12,865 nucleotides of DNA from JBGSLA01 sp041740935 (GTDB taxonomy: Bacteria; Desulfobacterota; Desulfobaccia; Desulfobaccales; 0-14-0-80-60-11), in contig JBGSLA010000081.1 of the NCBI GenBank assembly GCA_041740935.1, positions 1 through 12,865 of the forward strand. The letters run 5' to 3'. Below, in pieces: positions 1 to 8,211 of the stretch (the first letter of the stretch is position 1; every line of letters starts with the position of its first letter). The position numbers and the translations under genes were made by a program. The notes under the pieces are model-generated. The model did not search any database. It was not told where the DNA came from and worked only from the letters and a program-made list of their open reading frames with translations.

Positions 1-357
1 CGCAGCCGGCGCCGCCGCGCCCCAGCCCAAGCGGGCGGAGGGGGCCACGCTTTTTAGGGCAAACAGGGTGTTTTCATTGAGCTTGATCTGGCTTTCGTCC
101 ACGCACAGGATGGCCGCCCGGGAGACCGGCCCGGTCTGCACCGCATCCCCCTCCCGGATATCCTGGTTCAGGCAGGCCGGTTCCCAGGCCTGGCTTCCGG
201 CCGGACGCACCGACACCTGGCCCTGAACCTGGATGAGTTTGCCGGCCAGGGGGGCCGCGGCCCCGGCCTGAGGGACCGCGCCCAGAATCACCAACAGGAG
301 GAGGGTTGCAGGCAGGCCGAGTCTCGCACCGTATCGTATTTTCCGGACCTCTTTCAT
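1..357 (-). CDS. Exported FecR-domain protein (3' end outside window)
   Basis: The frame is open from an ATG at 357 (minus strand) to the left edge, giving 119 residues without a stop. The first 33 or so residues form a typical signal peptide: basic start MKEVRKIRYGAR, a Leu/Val-rich core, and an AGA-AA type cleavage region. After it comes a FecR-like pattern: GKLIQVQGQVSVRP, then Trp-x-Pro, then REGDAVQTGPVSRAAI and a DESQIKLNENT stretch. In the FecR fold this Gly-Asp-x-Val-x-Thr-Gly-x-x-Ser-Arg-Ala element is the core of the domain. Classical FecR relays iron-citrate signals, but in Desulfobacterota many FecR-domain proteins are stand-alone exported proteins with TPR or other C-terminal repeats, so no iron role is claimed. 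An AAGGAA-type ribosome site lies about 10 bases upstream of the ATG. A 14-bp A6T6 palindrome lies 20 bases upstream. The C-terminal part is not visible, so the full architecture is unknown. Confidence 0.75.
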   Translation of the reverse strand, partial: MKEVRKIRYGARLGLPATLLLLVILGAVPQAGAAAPLAGKLIQVQGQVSVRPAGSQAWEPACLNQDIREGDAVQTGPVSRAAILCVDESQIKLNENTLFALKSVAPSARLGWGAAAPAA

Positions 358-373
358 CTTCCCGGTATTCCTT

Positions 374-393
374 TGTGAAAAAATTTTTTCGCA
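374..393. promoter_or_regulatory. A6T6 palindrome upstream of the FecR-domain gene
   Basis: GAAAAAATTTTTTC (377-390) is a perfect 14-bp palindrome, and extends to 20 bp with one mismatched pair (TG.G / C.CA). It lies 17-36 bases upstream of the ATG at 357, within the 5' leader or promoter region of the minus-strand gene. It could be an operator or a bent A-tract. The function is inferred only from position and symmetry. Confidence 0.35.
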
Positions 394-397
394 CCAT

Positions 398-1020
398 AGC
401 ACACCTTCCCTGAAATGAAAATCCGGCGGCCGCAATTTCGCCGCCCCTGAGGCAAACTTCTTATTTGGCCGGCAGGAGCCGGGGCTTCACCGCGCAACGA
501 CCTGAGGCCTCAGACACCCGGTCTGCTGTTGCTTCAGAAAGGGTTCGCACCCACCGCCAGGCTCCCGGGAAAGAAAAGGCTTGGCGCCGGATTCGCCCCG
601 TCGACCCGATGAGGACATTCTCCTGTTTTTCGGTAATCCGGTGGCCTGCCGGTGTCGAACCTTCACTTCAAATCATCTTTGCCGGGGCGATTTTGATTTG
701 TCGTTATGGATAAGGGAGTGCTTTCTGATGGCAGATCAGGCGGAAGGAGGTTCGAAAAAATATGAACCATTTGTTGTCGTTGAAGTTGAACCCTTGGAGT
801 CCTTCTCCAAAATGCCGGCAAGGATGCGTAAGACTCCGGGGAAATGGAGCCTCTGGCCTCAGCCTGCACTATCAATGCTCAAAATTTAGATGCCTGCGGA
901 GATATTTTCATTACTGCATAAAGATCCTCCATCTACGAACAAATTTTGTCAGAGACCCAATGACTATCGGAAAATTAATTATAAAAAATTGCATTTTTAC
1001 AAAAATTTGTTTTTTAAAAA
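398..1020. other. Gene-poor stretch with no convincing gene
   Basis: This is the divergent gap between the FecR-domain gene (leftward) and the MucR-type gene (rightward). It holds a perfect 12-bp palindrome CTGAGGCCTCAG at 502-513. It also holds one weak candidate small ORF at 728-889 (53 codons, ATG, AAGGGAG at 712-718) whose product resembles nothing I recognise. From about 900 onward it becomes AT-rich; only 9 of the 60 bases at 961-1020 are G or C. I see no tRNA, known riboswitch or clear terminator here. Confidence 0.5.
728..889 (+). CDS. Possible small protein, 53 aa, unrecognised
   Basis: An ATG at 728 is preceded by AAGGGAG (712-718) at 9-base spacing and opens a 53-codon frame ending TAG at 889. 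The product starts MADQAEGGSKKYEPFVVVEV, has an acidic N-terminal third and a basic, Trp/Pro-containing second half, with no membrane segment or known motif. Two other frames overlap it, one with AAGGAGG (744-750) 11 bases before an ATG at 762, and none shows strong coding character. It may simply be chance in a non-coding stretch, so it is listed only as a candidate. Confidence 0.2.
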   Translation: MADQAEGGSKKYEPFVVVEVEPLESFSKMPARMRKTPGKWSLWPQPALSMLKI

Positions 1021-1049
1021 TTGCCATCTGTCGATAATACCATTACAAT
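1021..1049 (+). promoter_or_regulatory. Sigma70-type promoter of the Ros/MucR gene
   Basis: TTGCCA (1021-1026) and TACAAT (1044-1049) are separated by exactly 17 bases. This predicts a start site near 1056 and a leader of about 20 bases, with AAAGGA at 1064-1069 six bases before the ATG at 1076. The region just upstream (961-1020) is 85 percent A/T, the kind of DNA that Ros/MucR proteins and H-NS-like silencers prefer, so autoregulation is plausible but inferred. Confidence 0.7.
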
Positions 1050-1075
1050 CAAAATTAAAACTGAAAGGATAGCCC

Positions 1076-1513
1076 ATGAGCAAACAATTTGTCAGGTTGG
1101 CCGCCGATATTGTCATCGCCAATTCCACGGGCAAAGGCTTTACCACCGAGCAACTCACCCACATGTTAAAAGCGGTGTCAGAAACCCTGGAGAATCTGGG
1201 GGAAGAGCCCAAGAGCCAGGTCTTAGGTGAGGCCCAACCGGCGGCGGCCAAAATTCCCGGAGGCTGGAAGGCCTCCATCGCCAAAAACGCCATCACCTGT
1301 CTGATCTGCGGCTACAGCGGCAAGCTCCTGACGCCGCACCTGAAGAGCAAGCATCAGCTGACCCCCAAGGAATACCGCAAACAATTCGCCATTCCGCCCC
1401 GCACCCCCCTGGTCTCCAAGGCCTATCGGGCCAAACGCAGCAAGATCGCCAAGGAAACCGGCATCGGGGAAAAGCTGAAGGCCGCCCGCAAGGCCAAAAA
1501 GAGCGCGTCGTAA
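1076..1513 (+). CDS. Ros/MucR-family zinc-finger transcriptional regulator
   Basis: The 145-residue product matches the Ros/MucR family in length and layout. An N-terminal helical region (about 1-45) is followed by a low-complexity linker, then the prokaryotic Cys2His2 finger: C75-x2-C78-x9-H88-x4-H93, the same spacing as Agrobacterium Ros. Directly after it comes the family signature LTPKEYRKQFAIP (95-107), then the PLVSKAYRAKRSKIAKETGIG tail, here split at about residues 111-131, and a Lys-rich C-terminus (KLKAARKAKK). Family members bind AT-rich DNA in the minor groove and act as repressors or H-NS-like silencers of exopolysaccharide, motility and virulence genes; in this organism the targets are unknown. 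The gene stands alone, with its own promoter at 1021-1049 inside an AT-rich block, which suggests that it represses itself. The start is supported by AAAGGA six bases upstream. Confidence 0.9.
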   Translation: MSKQFVRLAADIVIANSTGKGFTTEQLTHMLKAVSETLENLGEEPKSQVLGEAQPAAAKIPGGWKASIAKNAITCLICGYSGKLLTPHLKSKHQLTPKEYRKQFAIPPRTPLVSKAYRAKRSKIAKETGIGEKLKAARKAKKSAS

Positions 1514-1597
1514 GGCAAAGACAAGCATTCCGGGTTGGGGGCGCAGGTTTTCGACCTGTGCCTCATACCAAGTTGCGTTCAAACAGGTAATGTATTC

Positions 1598-1627
1598 TGT
1601 AGCCGCAGGCTTCAGCCGGCGCCTACA
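1598..1627. repeat. Imperfect hairpin repeat (TGTAG...CTACA)
   Basis: TGTAGCCGCAGGCT and AGCCGGCGCCTACA are complementary at 12 of 14 positions around a 2-base loop. The layout (TGTAG outer, GGCT/AGCC inner) is typical of small dispersed bacterial palindromes. Confidence 0.55.
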
Positions 1628-1831
1628 TCAGGCTGACTTTTCAGGGCACTCGCTCAAAAGACCCTGGCTCTCTCAAAAACCAGAAAAGTCTGGTGGCACA
1701 TCCCGGCCTAAAGGCCGGAACCAAACTGATAAAATTGAATGATTTCTTAATAAGATTAACATGTTGCAAGAAAAATCTTTGTCAAAAAACCACAAACTCG
1801 GATTCAGTAGCACAGGCGCCCCGCCTATGCA

Positions 1832-1854
1832 GGCACAGGTTGAAAACCTGTGCC
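1832..1854. repeat. Perfect hairpin repeat (GGCACAGGTT...AACCTGTGCC)
   Basis: Ten-base perfect arms surround a GAA loop. A degenerate relative with the same GCACAGGT core lies at 1541-1561, and another with a GCACAGGCG core abuts it at 1810-1830, so this is a repeated family within the same gap. Confidence 0.65.
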
Positions 1855-1941
1855 ACCGGGTGGTTGGCGGGCCGCCGCGTCCCAAAACCTCTCATGACCG
1901 CTCCTCATGAGCCGTTGCCTCACCCATGAAGCATGAAAACT

Positions 1942-1987
1942 CCCCTCACCCCCGCCCTCACCCCCGGCTTGCTGCCGGGGAGAGGGG
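1942..1987. repeat. Nested C/G-rich palindrome
   Basis: Outer arms CCCCTC (1942-1947) and GAGGGG (1982-1987) enclose an inner stem CCCCGGC (1962-1968) - TTGCT - GCCGGGG (1974-1980), with a CCCTCACCCCC direct repeat in between. It resembles the dispersed CCTCACCCC...GGAGAGGGG intergenic element seen in many bacterial genomes. Confidence 0.55.
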
Positions 1988-2058
1988 AATGAAGAGGATT
2001 TTTAGGTACAGGAATTATTAATCCTGAGCAAGGAACTCTTGTCAGAGGAGGCTATGCC

Positions 2059-2550
2059 ATGAACCGGGCAATCCCCATCGGCTTCCTGTTCGTCCTGGCG
2101 GTCTTTTGCCTGGCGCTCCCGGCCCCGGCCCAACCGCCCACCACTTCGGGAGGGTCGGGCCAGGCCCTGCTCAATCTGGATAACACCGTGGCCGCCCACG
2201 GCTATGACGTGGTGGCCTATTTCAACGACAACCAGCCCCGGCGGGGCAGCAGCCGCATCAAGCAGCGCCTGGGCATGGCAACCTATTTTTTTGCCTCATC
2301 CAGCAACCGTTATCAATTCCTGACCGACGCGCCCAAATATCAGCCCCAGTTCGGGGGCTACTGCGCCATGGCCATGGCCGCCGGCCGCGTGGAGGACATC
2401 AACCCCCAGGTCTTCGCCATCTACCGGGGCAAACTCTACCTGTTCCGGGATGAAGGGGCCAGGGCGGCGTTTTTCCGCCGTCCGGACCACGCCATCCATG
2501 AGGCCACCGCCAATTATTTCGAGATCGCCCGGGACCGGCGGGGACAGTGA
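2059..2550 (+). CDS. Exported YHS-domain protein
   Basis: The product has 163 residues. Residues 1-24 form a signal peptide ending in PAPA-Q, so the protein is exported, probably to the periplasm. The rest matches the YHS-domain family: AAHGYDVVAYF (45-55), a Gly-x-Ala-x-Tyr-x-Phe-type strand with LGMATYFFASSSNRYQFL, then APKYQPQFGGYCAMAMAAG (91-109) and VEDINPQVFAIYRGKLYLF. YHS domains are small folds often linked to metal (copper or heavy-metal) handling, though the exported GYDVVAYF form is mostly uncharacterised and no metal role is proven here. The start at 2059 is fixed by AGAGGAGG (2044-2051) seven bases upstream; a nearby ATG at 2054 is out of frame. It stands alone between two repeat blocks, with no partner gene that would reveal its role. 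Confidence 0.88.
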   Translation: MNRAIPIGFLFVLAVFCLALPAPAQPPTTSGGSGQALLNLDNTVAAHGYDVVAYFNDNQPRRGSSRIKQRLGMATYFFASSSNRYQFLTDAPKYQPQFGGYCAMAMAAGRVEDINPQVFAIYRGKLYLFRDEGARAAFFRRPDHAIHEATANYFEIARDRRGQ

Positions 2551-2657
2551 GTTTGGGGGGGCTCAAGGAATGGAAGGAAAGGGCAGGGCAGGGGGCCATT
2601 GGCCGCGGTCTTGGTGTGAGCCATGGGCTCATGAGCGACTGTTATGAAAAGTTCCTC

Positions 2658-2779
2658 TGTGGAACCGCCACCCTCGGTGGTTCTTGAAAAGAGCGGGCGA
2701 GAGCGTCTGCTCCACCAATATTCTGGTTCCCAAGCTCCGCTTGGGAACCCACTTGCCCGCCAAGCTCTGCTTGGCCCCG
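2658..2779 (+). repeat. Dispersed composite repeat, copy A
   Basis: The module starts TGTGGAACC and runs through TATTCTGGTTCC to GCCAAGCTC...TGGC.CCG. It contains two perfect hairpins: GGTTCCCAAGC-tcc-GCTTGGGAACC (2725-2749) and GCCAAGC-tct-GCTTGGC (2759-2775). Copy B (7300-7405) aligns with it in inverted orientation along its length, with indels in the middle. No coding capacity or transposase is present, so it is a non-autonomous intergenic repeat. Confidence 0.75.
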
Positions 2780-2798
2780 CCTCCGGCACCATGAAAGC

Positions 2799-2819
2799 GG
2801 CGGGCGGAGCCCGCCCTAC
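2799..2819. repeat. GGCGGGC palindrome, identical to 7508-7528
   Basis: Perfect 7-bp arms GGCGGGC / GCCCGCC (2799-2805 and 2809-2815) flank a GGA loop, followed by CTAC. The whole 21-bp stretch is the exact reverse complement of 7508-7528. Confidence 0.75.
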
Positions 2820-2883
2820 GCAGCTTTTCATACTTTGCGGGAGGGCCGCAGACTTAAATCAAGTCGCACTCAAAGGAAAGCAA

Positions 2884-2914
2884 TTGCAGGGGCTCGAGTT
2901 ATCGACCCCTGCAA
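2884..2914. repeat. Long hairpin without T-run
   Basis: TTGCAGGGG (2884-2892) pairs perfectly with CCCCTGCAA (2906-2914). Inside, TCGA (2894-2897) pairs with TCGA (2902-2905) around a GTTA loop, leaving C2893 as the only bulge. There is no T-tract on either strand, so it is not an intrinsic terminator. It lies just beyond the terminator of the minus-strand gene. Confidence 0.6.
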
Positions 2915-2924
2915 GGGCGCCAGG

Positions 2925-2962
2925 AAAAAGAAAAAGGGGCAGGAACACCTGATTCCGGCCCC
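2925..2962 (-). terminator. Intrinsic terminator of the minus-strand membrane-protein gene
   Basis: Read on the minus strand, GGGGC-c-GGAA, a TCAGGTG loop, TTCC-t-GCCCC, and then TTTTTCTTTTT follow each other, about 20 bases after the stop codon at 2983-2985. A GC-rich stem plus an 11-base U-rich tract is a textbook Rho-independent terminator. Confidence 0.85.
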
Positions 2963-2982
2963 GTTTTCTGGGGCAGGCGGGA

Positions 2983-3405
2983 TCACCCGGAAGCGGTGAC
3001 CCCCATCAGGATAAAGGACGCCAGCAGGGCGACGACCAGCAGGGCGATGACGCCGCCGTAGGAATATTGCCCCCCATAGGCAAATTGGTAAGTCAGAGAC
3101 AGAACCCCCGCCCACAGGCAGAGCGCGCCCAACAGCCAGATAGAGATTCCGCCGCCGGCTGTCAAGAACAACAGGGCCACAAACGCCAGGGCCACCGTCA
3201 CCCAGAACAGCACCTTGCGGCCGCCGGATTTCTTCAACCCCTCGGCCACCCTGGCCACATCCTGCTTGGTGGTCAGGTCCTTTTGGGCGTCATAGACGTC
3301 ATCCATCAGAAATTCCGCGGGCATGTCCTTGCCGCTGGTCCAGGTGGCGGCTTTGGCGCCGTAGCGCACGATCCCCAGTTTGCGCAGTACATCAAGGACT
3401 TTCAT
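2983..3405 (-). CDS. Small three-helix membrane protein of unknown function
   Basis: I do not recognise this family. The product has 140 residues. A soluble, mixed-charge N-terminal part (1-63; MKVLDVLRKLGIVRYGAKAA, then an acidic stretch EFLMDDVYDAQKDL) is followed by three predicted membrane segments at about 65-83, 88-108 and 117-136, with very short loops, one of them Gly/Tyr-rich (AYGGQYSYGG). The start at 3405 is chosen because AAGGAGT lies seven bases upstream; a longer frame reaching to 3441 has no better ribosome site. The gene is transcribed against both neighbours, away from carB and convergent with the YHS gene, and ends in a strong terminator at 2925-2962. It is therefore probably a monocistronic unit. 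Nothing in sequence or context points to a substrate or partner. Confidence 0.8.
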   Translation of the reverse strand: MKVLDVLRKLGIVRYGAKAATWTSGKDMPAEFLMDDVYDAQKDLTTKQDVARVAEGLKKSGGRKVLFWVTVALAFVALLFLTAGGGISIWLLGALCLWAGVLSLTYQFAYGGQYSYGGVIALLVVALLASFILMGVTASG

Positions 3406-3514
3406 GCAGGGTACTCCTTTGTCGACCCGAGGTAATTGCACCGGCCAGGGTTATTTTCTGCGTCCCGTGGCCCTCTTGCTCATACTTAGTCTCCATCCGG
3501 AATCCACTTAAATT

Positions 3515-3536
3515 TCCCCCCTTTTTCAAAGGGGGA
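3515..3536. repeat. C5T3/A3G5 hairpin repeat
   Basis: CCCCCTTT (3517-3524) pairs with AAAGGGGG (3528-3535) around TTC; the flanks are A/T-rich (AAATT, ACTTAAA). It belongs to the same family as the two hairpins at 11713-11733 and 11757-11777. Confidence 0.65.
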
Positions 3537-3594
3537 CTTAAAAAACCGTTTTCAAACATGAGATGTTTCCGGATGAGAACTAATTATACACTAT

Positions 3595-3626
3595 AGAGGG
3601 CAGTTGGCCCTAACCAACCCCCCTCT
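3595..3626. repeat. Two-part stem-loop upstream of carB
   Basis: AGAGGG (3595-3600) pairs with CCCTCT (3621-3626). After a 2x2 internal loop, GTTGG (3603-3607) pairs with CCAAC (3614-3618) around CCCTAA. It lies about 110 bases upstream of the carB -35 box and has no T-run. It could be a leader structure from an upstream promoter or simply a repeat. Confidence 0.4.
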
Positions 3627-3733
3627 GGCGAGATTTCGGCATTGTCCGCCGAATTGTTTAATCTCCCGGACGCCTTTCATCCCCGCCGGCCTGTAAGTGA
3701 AGCTAAAGATTTCTCTCATTTTTTTAGTTTAAC

Positions 3734-3761
3734 TTGACAGCCTGGGTCTGCCTGCTATATT
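3734..3761 (+). promoter_or_regulatory. carB: Near-consensus sigma70 promoter of carB
   Basis: TTGACA (3734-3739, perfect) and TATATT (3756-3761, five of six) are separated by 16 bases. Transcription should start near 3768, leaving a leader of about 53 bases before the ATG at 3821. The TTG of the -35 box is also an in-frame start-type codon, which can mislead gene callers. Confidence 0.8.
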
Positions 3762-3820
3762 TCCCCAAGCAATTTTCCGGCAGGTTTCCCATTCCCCCGC
3801 TCTCAATCAGGAGGTTAGGC

Positions 3821-7021
<3,201 letters not shown>

Positions 7022-7073
7022 GGCGGTTTTCGGTTTTCAGAGCTTCTGGCAAAATTCAATAAGATGAGAAGTT

Positions 7074-7143
7074 GTCATTCTGAGCGAAGCGAAGAATCTT
7101 GTATTTTCAACAGGTTGAGATCCTTCACTTCGTTCAGGTTGAC
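7074..7143. repeat. Inverted repeat of the GTCATTCTGAGCGAAGCGAAG type
   Basis: The left arm (7074-7099) begins GTCATTCTGAGCGAAG and the right arm (7118-7143) ends TTCGTTCAGGTTGAC. The arms match at 21 of 26 positions when one is reverse-complemented. This is a widespread dispersed element in several bacterial phyla, here degenerate in its right arm. Confidence 0.75.
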
Positions 7144-7199
7144 AAAAAAACTTTTGCAAGAACCTCTCCAGTTTTCGGTTTTACCGTGAAAATTCACCC

Positions 7200-7226
7200 G
7201 TAGGGGCGGGGTTACCCCGCCCCTAC
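7200..7226. repeat. Perfect 27-bp palindrome (GTAGGGGCGGGGT)
   Basis: Thirteen-base perfect arms, GTAGGGGCGGGGT and its complement, surround a single T at 7213. It shares the GTAGGG(G)CGGG start with 7423-7453 and 7508-7528, so it is probably a related dispersed element. Confidence 0.75.
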
Positions 7227-7299
7227 AAAAGATTTTCATTGCCGCGGGTGGCCGATTGCGGCCATGATAGGTAAAAAAAACTGGGCAAACCTCTGAATT

Positions 7300-7405
7300 C
7301 GGAGCCAGGCGGAGCTTGGCGGAATAGCCCTTCCCCAAGGGGGAGCTCTGGAACCAGAATAAATGTGGCGCCGGCGCCAGAACCGCCGGGGGCGGAGGTT
7401 CCACA
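7300..7405 (-). repeat. Dispersed composite repeat, copy B (inverted)
   Basis: Read on the minus strand it aligns with 2658-2779: TGTGGAACC.CC, then CCC.CGG.GGTTCT, TATTCTGGTTCC, AGCTCC.C.TTGGG, and CGCCAAGCTC.GC.TGGC.CCG. The hairpin arms are more degenerate than in copy A, and the middle is about 16 bases shorter. Confidence 0.7.
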
Positions 7406-7422
7406 CAAGATTTTTTCAGTCG

Positions 7423-7453
7423 TGTAGGGCGGGAAAGCGCAGCGCCTCCCGCC
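7423..7453. repeat. GTAGGGCGGG hairpin with AGCGC stem
   Basis: GGCGGG near 7427-7433 pairs with CCCGCC near 7448-7453, and AGCGC/GCGC segments pair inside. It begins with the same TGTAGGGCGGG as the palindrome at 7508. Confidence 0.5.
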
Positions 7454-7507
7454 TTTGGGAAGCCGGGAGACTCTTGCGTACTCCCGTTTCCATCCCTGGA
7501 TTTAGGT

Positions 7508-7528
7508 GTAGGGCGGGCTCCGCCCGCC
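7508..7528. repeat. GTAGGGCGGGC palindrome, identical to 2799-2819
   Basis: Perfect arms GGCGGGC (7512-7518) and GCCCGCC (7522-7528) flank a TCC loop, preceded by GTAG. It is the exact reverse complement of 2799-2819, 4.7 kb away. Confidence 0.75.
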
Positions 7529-7692
7529 GCTCTGCCCTTGGACCTTGGAGACTGGACTTTGAACTTTTCAGGACAGAATAAAGGCGGCCCCTTCCCTTTA
7601 TCTGCAACTTTGCACCTTGGATGGCTCATCGCTGACCCCTGCCGGGGTCAATTCCCGCCATTTTCACGGCGCAAGCGTCCAATCCATAAAAC

Positions 7693-7731
7693 TTGACAGG
7701 ATGAGCGGTGATTGGTAAGGAGTAGCTACTC
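7693..7731 (+). promoter_or_regulatory. Possible promoter and operator of the cold-shock gene
   Basis: A perfect TTGACA (7693-7698) is followed at 17 bases by only a weak -10 (TAAGGA, 7716-7721). A perfect 12-bp palindrome GAGTAGCTACTC (7720-7731) sits where the -10 or start site would be, as an operator might. The -10 is poor, so this is tentative. Confidence 0.35.
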
Positions 7732-7744
7732 GAGAAATTGCCGC

Positions 7745-7783
7745 GGCCAAGACCGGCTTGGCCCTCCGGCCGGGGGCGGCCGG
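7745..7783 (+). promoter_or_regulatory. Twin GC-rich stem-loops in the cold-shock gene leader
   Basis: GGCCAAG (7745-7751) pairs with CTTGGCC (7757-7763), and CCGGCCG (7766-7772) pairs with CGGCCGG (7777-7783) around GGGG; both stems are perfect 7-bp arms. Neither has a T-run. If transcription starts near 7725 they lie in a leader of about 145 bases. Long structured leaders are known for cspA-type mRNAs, so a temperature-responsive leader is possible but unproven. Confidence 0.4.
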
Positions 7784-7869
7784 CCGCGCCGCCGTGGTTG
7801 CGCGGGGTATGCCTCATCGGGGTTTGATTACTTGAACTATTACAGCAAAGCGGTCCTGGAGGTCTGAAC

Positions 7870-8073
7870 ATGCGGGTAAGAGGCAAGGTTAAGTGGTTTA
7901 ACGATTCCAAGGGTTTCGGTTTTATTTCCCAGGAAGACGGTCCGGACGTCTTTGTGCATCACAGCGCCATCCAGGCAGAAGGCTTCAGGTCTCTCAAGGA
8001 AGATCAGGCGGTGGAGTTCGAGATCGTCCAGGGGGCCAAGGGACCCCAGGCCCAGAATGTAACGCTGGTCTAA
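7870..8073 (+). CDS. Cold-shock domain protein (CspA family)
   Basis: The 67-residue product is a single cold-shock domain: GKVKWFNDSKGFGFI with RNP1 KGFGFI (14-19), RNP2 VFVHHS (27-32), then the conserved AIQ.EGF(R)SL, Q.VEFE and GPQAQNV elements up to the C-terminus. Such proteins bind single-stranded RNA and DNA, melt RNA structure and act as antiterminators or RNA chaperones; not all members respond to cold. The start has a strong GGAGGT (7858-7863) six bases upstream. Length and all RNA-binding aromatics are normal. The gene appears monocistronic: it is preceded by a GC-rich structured leader and separated from the next gene by about 140 bases. Which paralogue (CspA, B, C and so on) it represents cannot be told from sequence alone. 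Confidence 0.95.
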   Translation: MRVRGKVKWFNDSKGFGFISQEDGPDVFVHHSAIQAEGFRSLKEDQAVEFEIVQGAKGPQAQNVTLV

Positions 8074-8127
8074 TCCGAGCCATCTTCATTCCAGCATCCC
8101 TGGTGGCAGGTATGGCGGGGGCCCCTT

Positions 8128-8141
8128 GGCCGGAGCCGGCC
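8128..8141. repeat. GGCCGG-ag-CCGGCC palindrome after the cold-shock gene
   Basis: Six-base perfect arms with a 2-base centre lie 55 bases past the csp stop. Only TTTT at 8147-8150 follows, separated by five bases, so it is at best a weak terminator. Confidence 0.35.
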
Positions 8142-8211
8142 GCACCTTTTGGGTTTCTTCTCCAAAACCATGCCGGCCCCTGCAAAACACTCTTGACGAG
8201 TGACAAGTTTC

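Larger units (their letters stand above)
1514..2043. other. Intergenic cluster of small hairpin repeats
   Basis: No gene is visible here. The stretch holds at least seven stem-loop sequences: 1541-1561 (GCGCAGGT/ACCTGTGC), 1598-1627 (TGTAG..GGCT arms), 1635-1642 with 1683-1690 (GACTTTTC/GAAAAGTC), 1703-1718 (CCGGCCT-aa-AGGCCGG), 1810-1830 (GCACAGGCG-like, one mismatch), 1832-1854 and 1891-1911 (CTCATGA/TCATGAG), and a nested one at 1942-1987. Several share the GCACAGG core, so they look like members of dispersed palindrome families rather than one terminator. None is followed by a clear T-run. A terminator for the MucR-type gene is therefore not assigned. Confidence 0.6.
2551..2924. other. 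Repeat-rich gap between convergent genes
   Basis: No gene is visible. The block contains a module at 2658-2779 repeated in inverted orientation after carB, a GGCGGGC-gga-GCCCGCC hairpin (2799-2815), and a long bulged stem at 2884-2914. The short frames in this stretch have no family resemblance. Confidence 0.55.
3406..3733. other. Divergent intergenic region upstream of carB
   Basis: There is no gene here. The region holds one member of the CCCCCTTT...AAAGGGGG hairpin family (3515-3536), a short palindrome AAACAT-gag-ATGTTT (3554-3568), and a two-part stem at 3595-3626. The promoter of the minus-strand membrane protein should also lie here, but I could not pick it with confidence. Confidence 0.5.
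7022..7692. other. Repeat island downstream of carB
   Basis: No gene is seen in this stretch. It is built largely of palindromic repeats of different families: 7074-7143, 7200-7226, the composite module 7300-7405, 7423-7453, 7508-7528 and TGACCCC-tgcc-GGGGTCA (7633-7650). I found no clear carB terminator with a T-run. The short frames here have no family resemblance. Confidence 0.6.

Noticed and set aside
74..397. Minus-strand frame of 107 codons at the left edge
   Set aside because: It is out of frame with the FecR-domain gene at 1-357, which has a signal peptide and domain motifs; the alternative product is Gly/Pro/Arg-rich without pattern.
541..552. GGGTTCGCACCC resembling a tRNA T-arm
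   Set aside because: No matching acceptor, D or anticodon stems could be built around it, and no CCA-like end follows.
762..1037. 91-codon frame with a strong AAGGAGG upstream
   Set aside because: Spacing to the ATG is 11 bases, the product has no recognisable motif, and the frame runs through the AT-rich promoter block of the MucR-type gene.
1541..1987. Possible CRISPR array
   Set aside because: The hairpins differ in sequence, spacing is irregular, and there are no constant repeats separated by unique spacers, nor any cas gene.
2884..2914. Possible integron attC site (hairpin with a GTTA loop)
   Set aside because: The GTTRRRY / RYYYAAC core pair expected at the ends of an attC site is absent and no integrase is present.
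7508..7528. Possible intrinsic terminator of carB
   Set aside because: It lies almost 500 bases past the stop, has no T-run, and is a member of a dispersed palindrome family.
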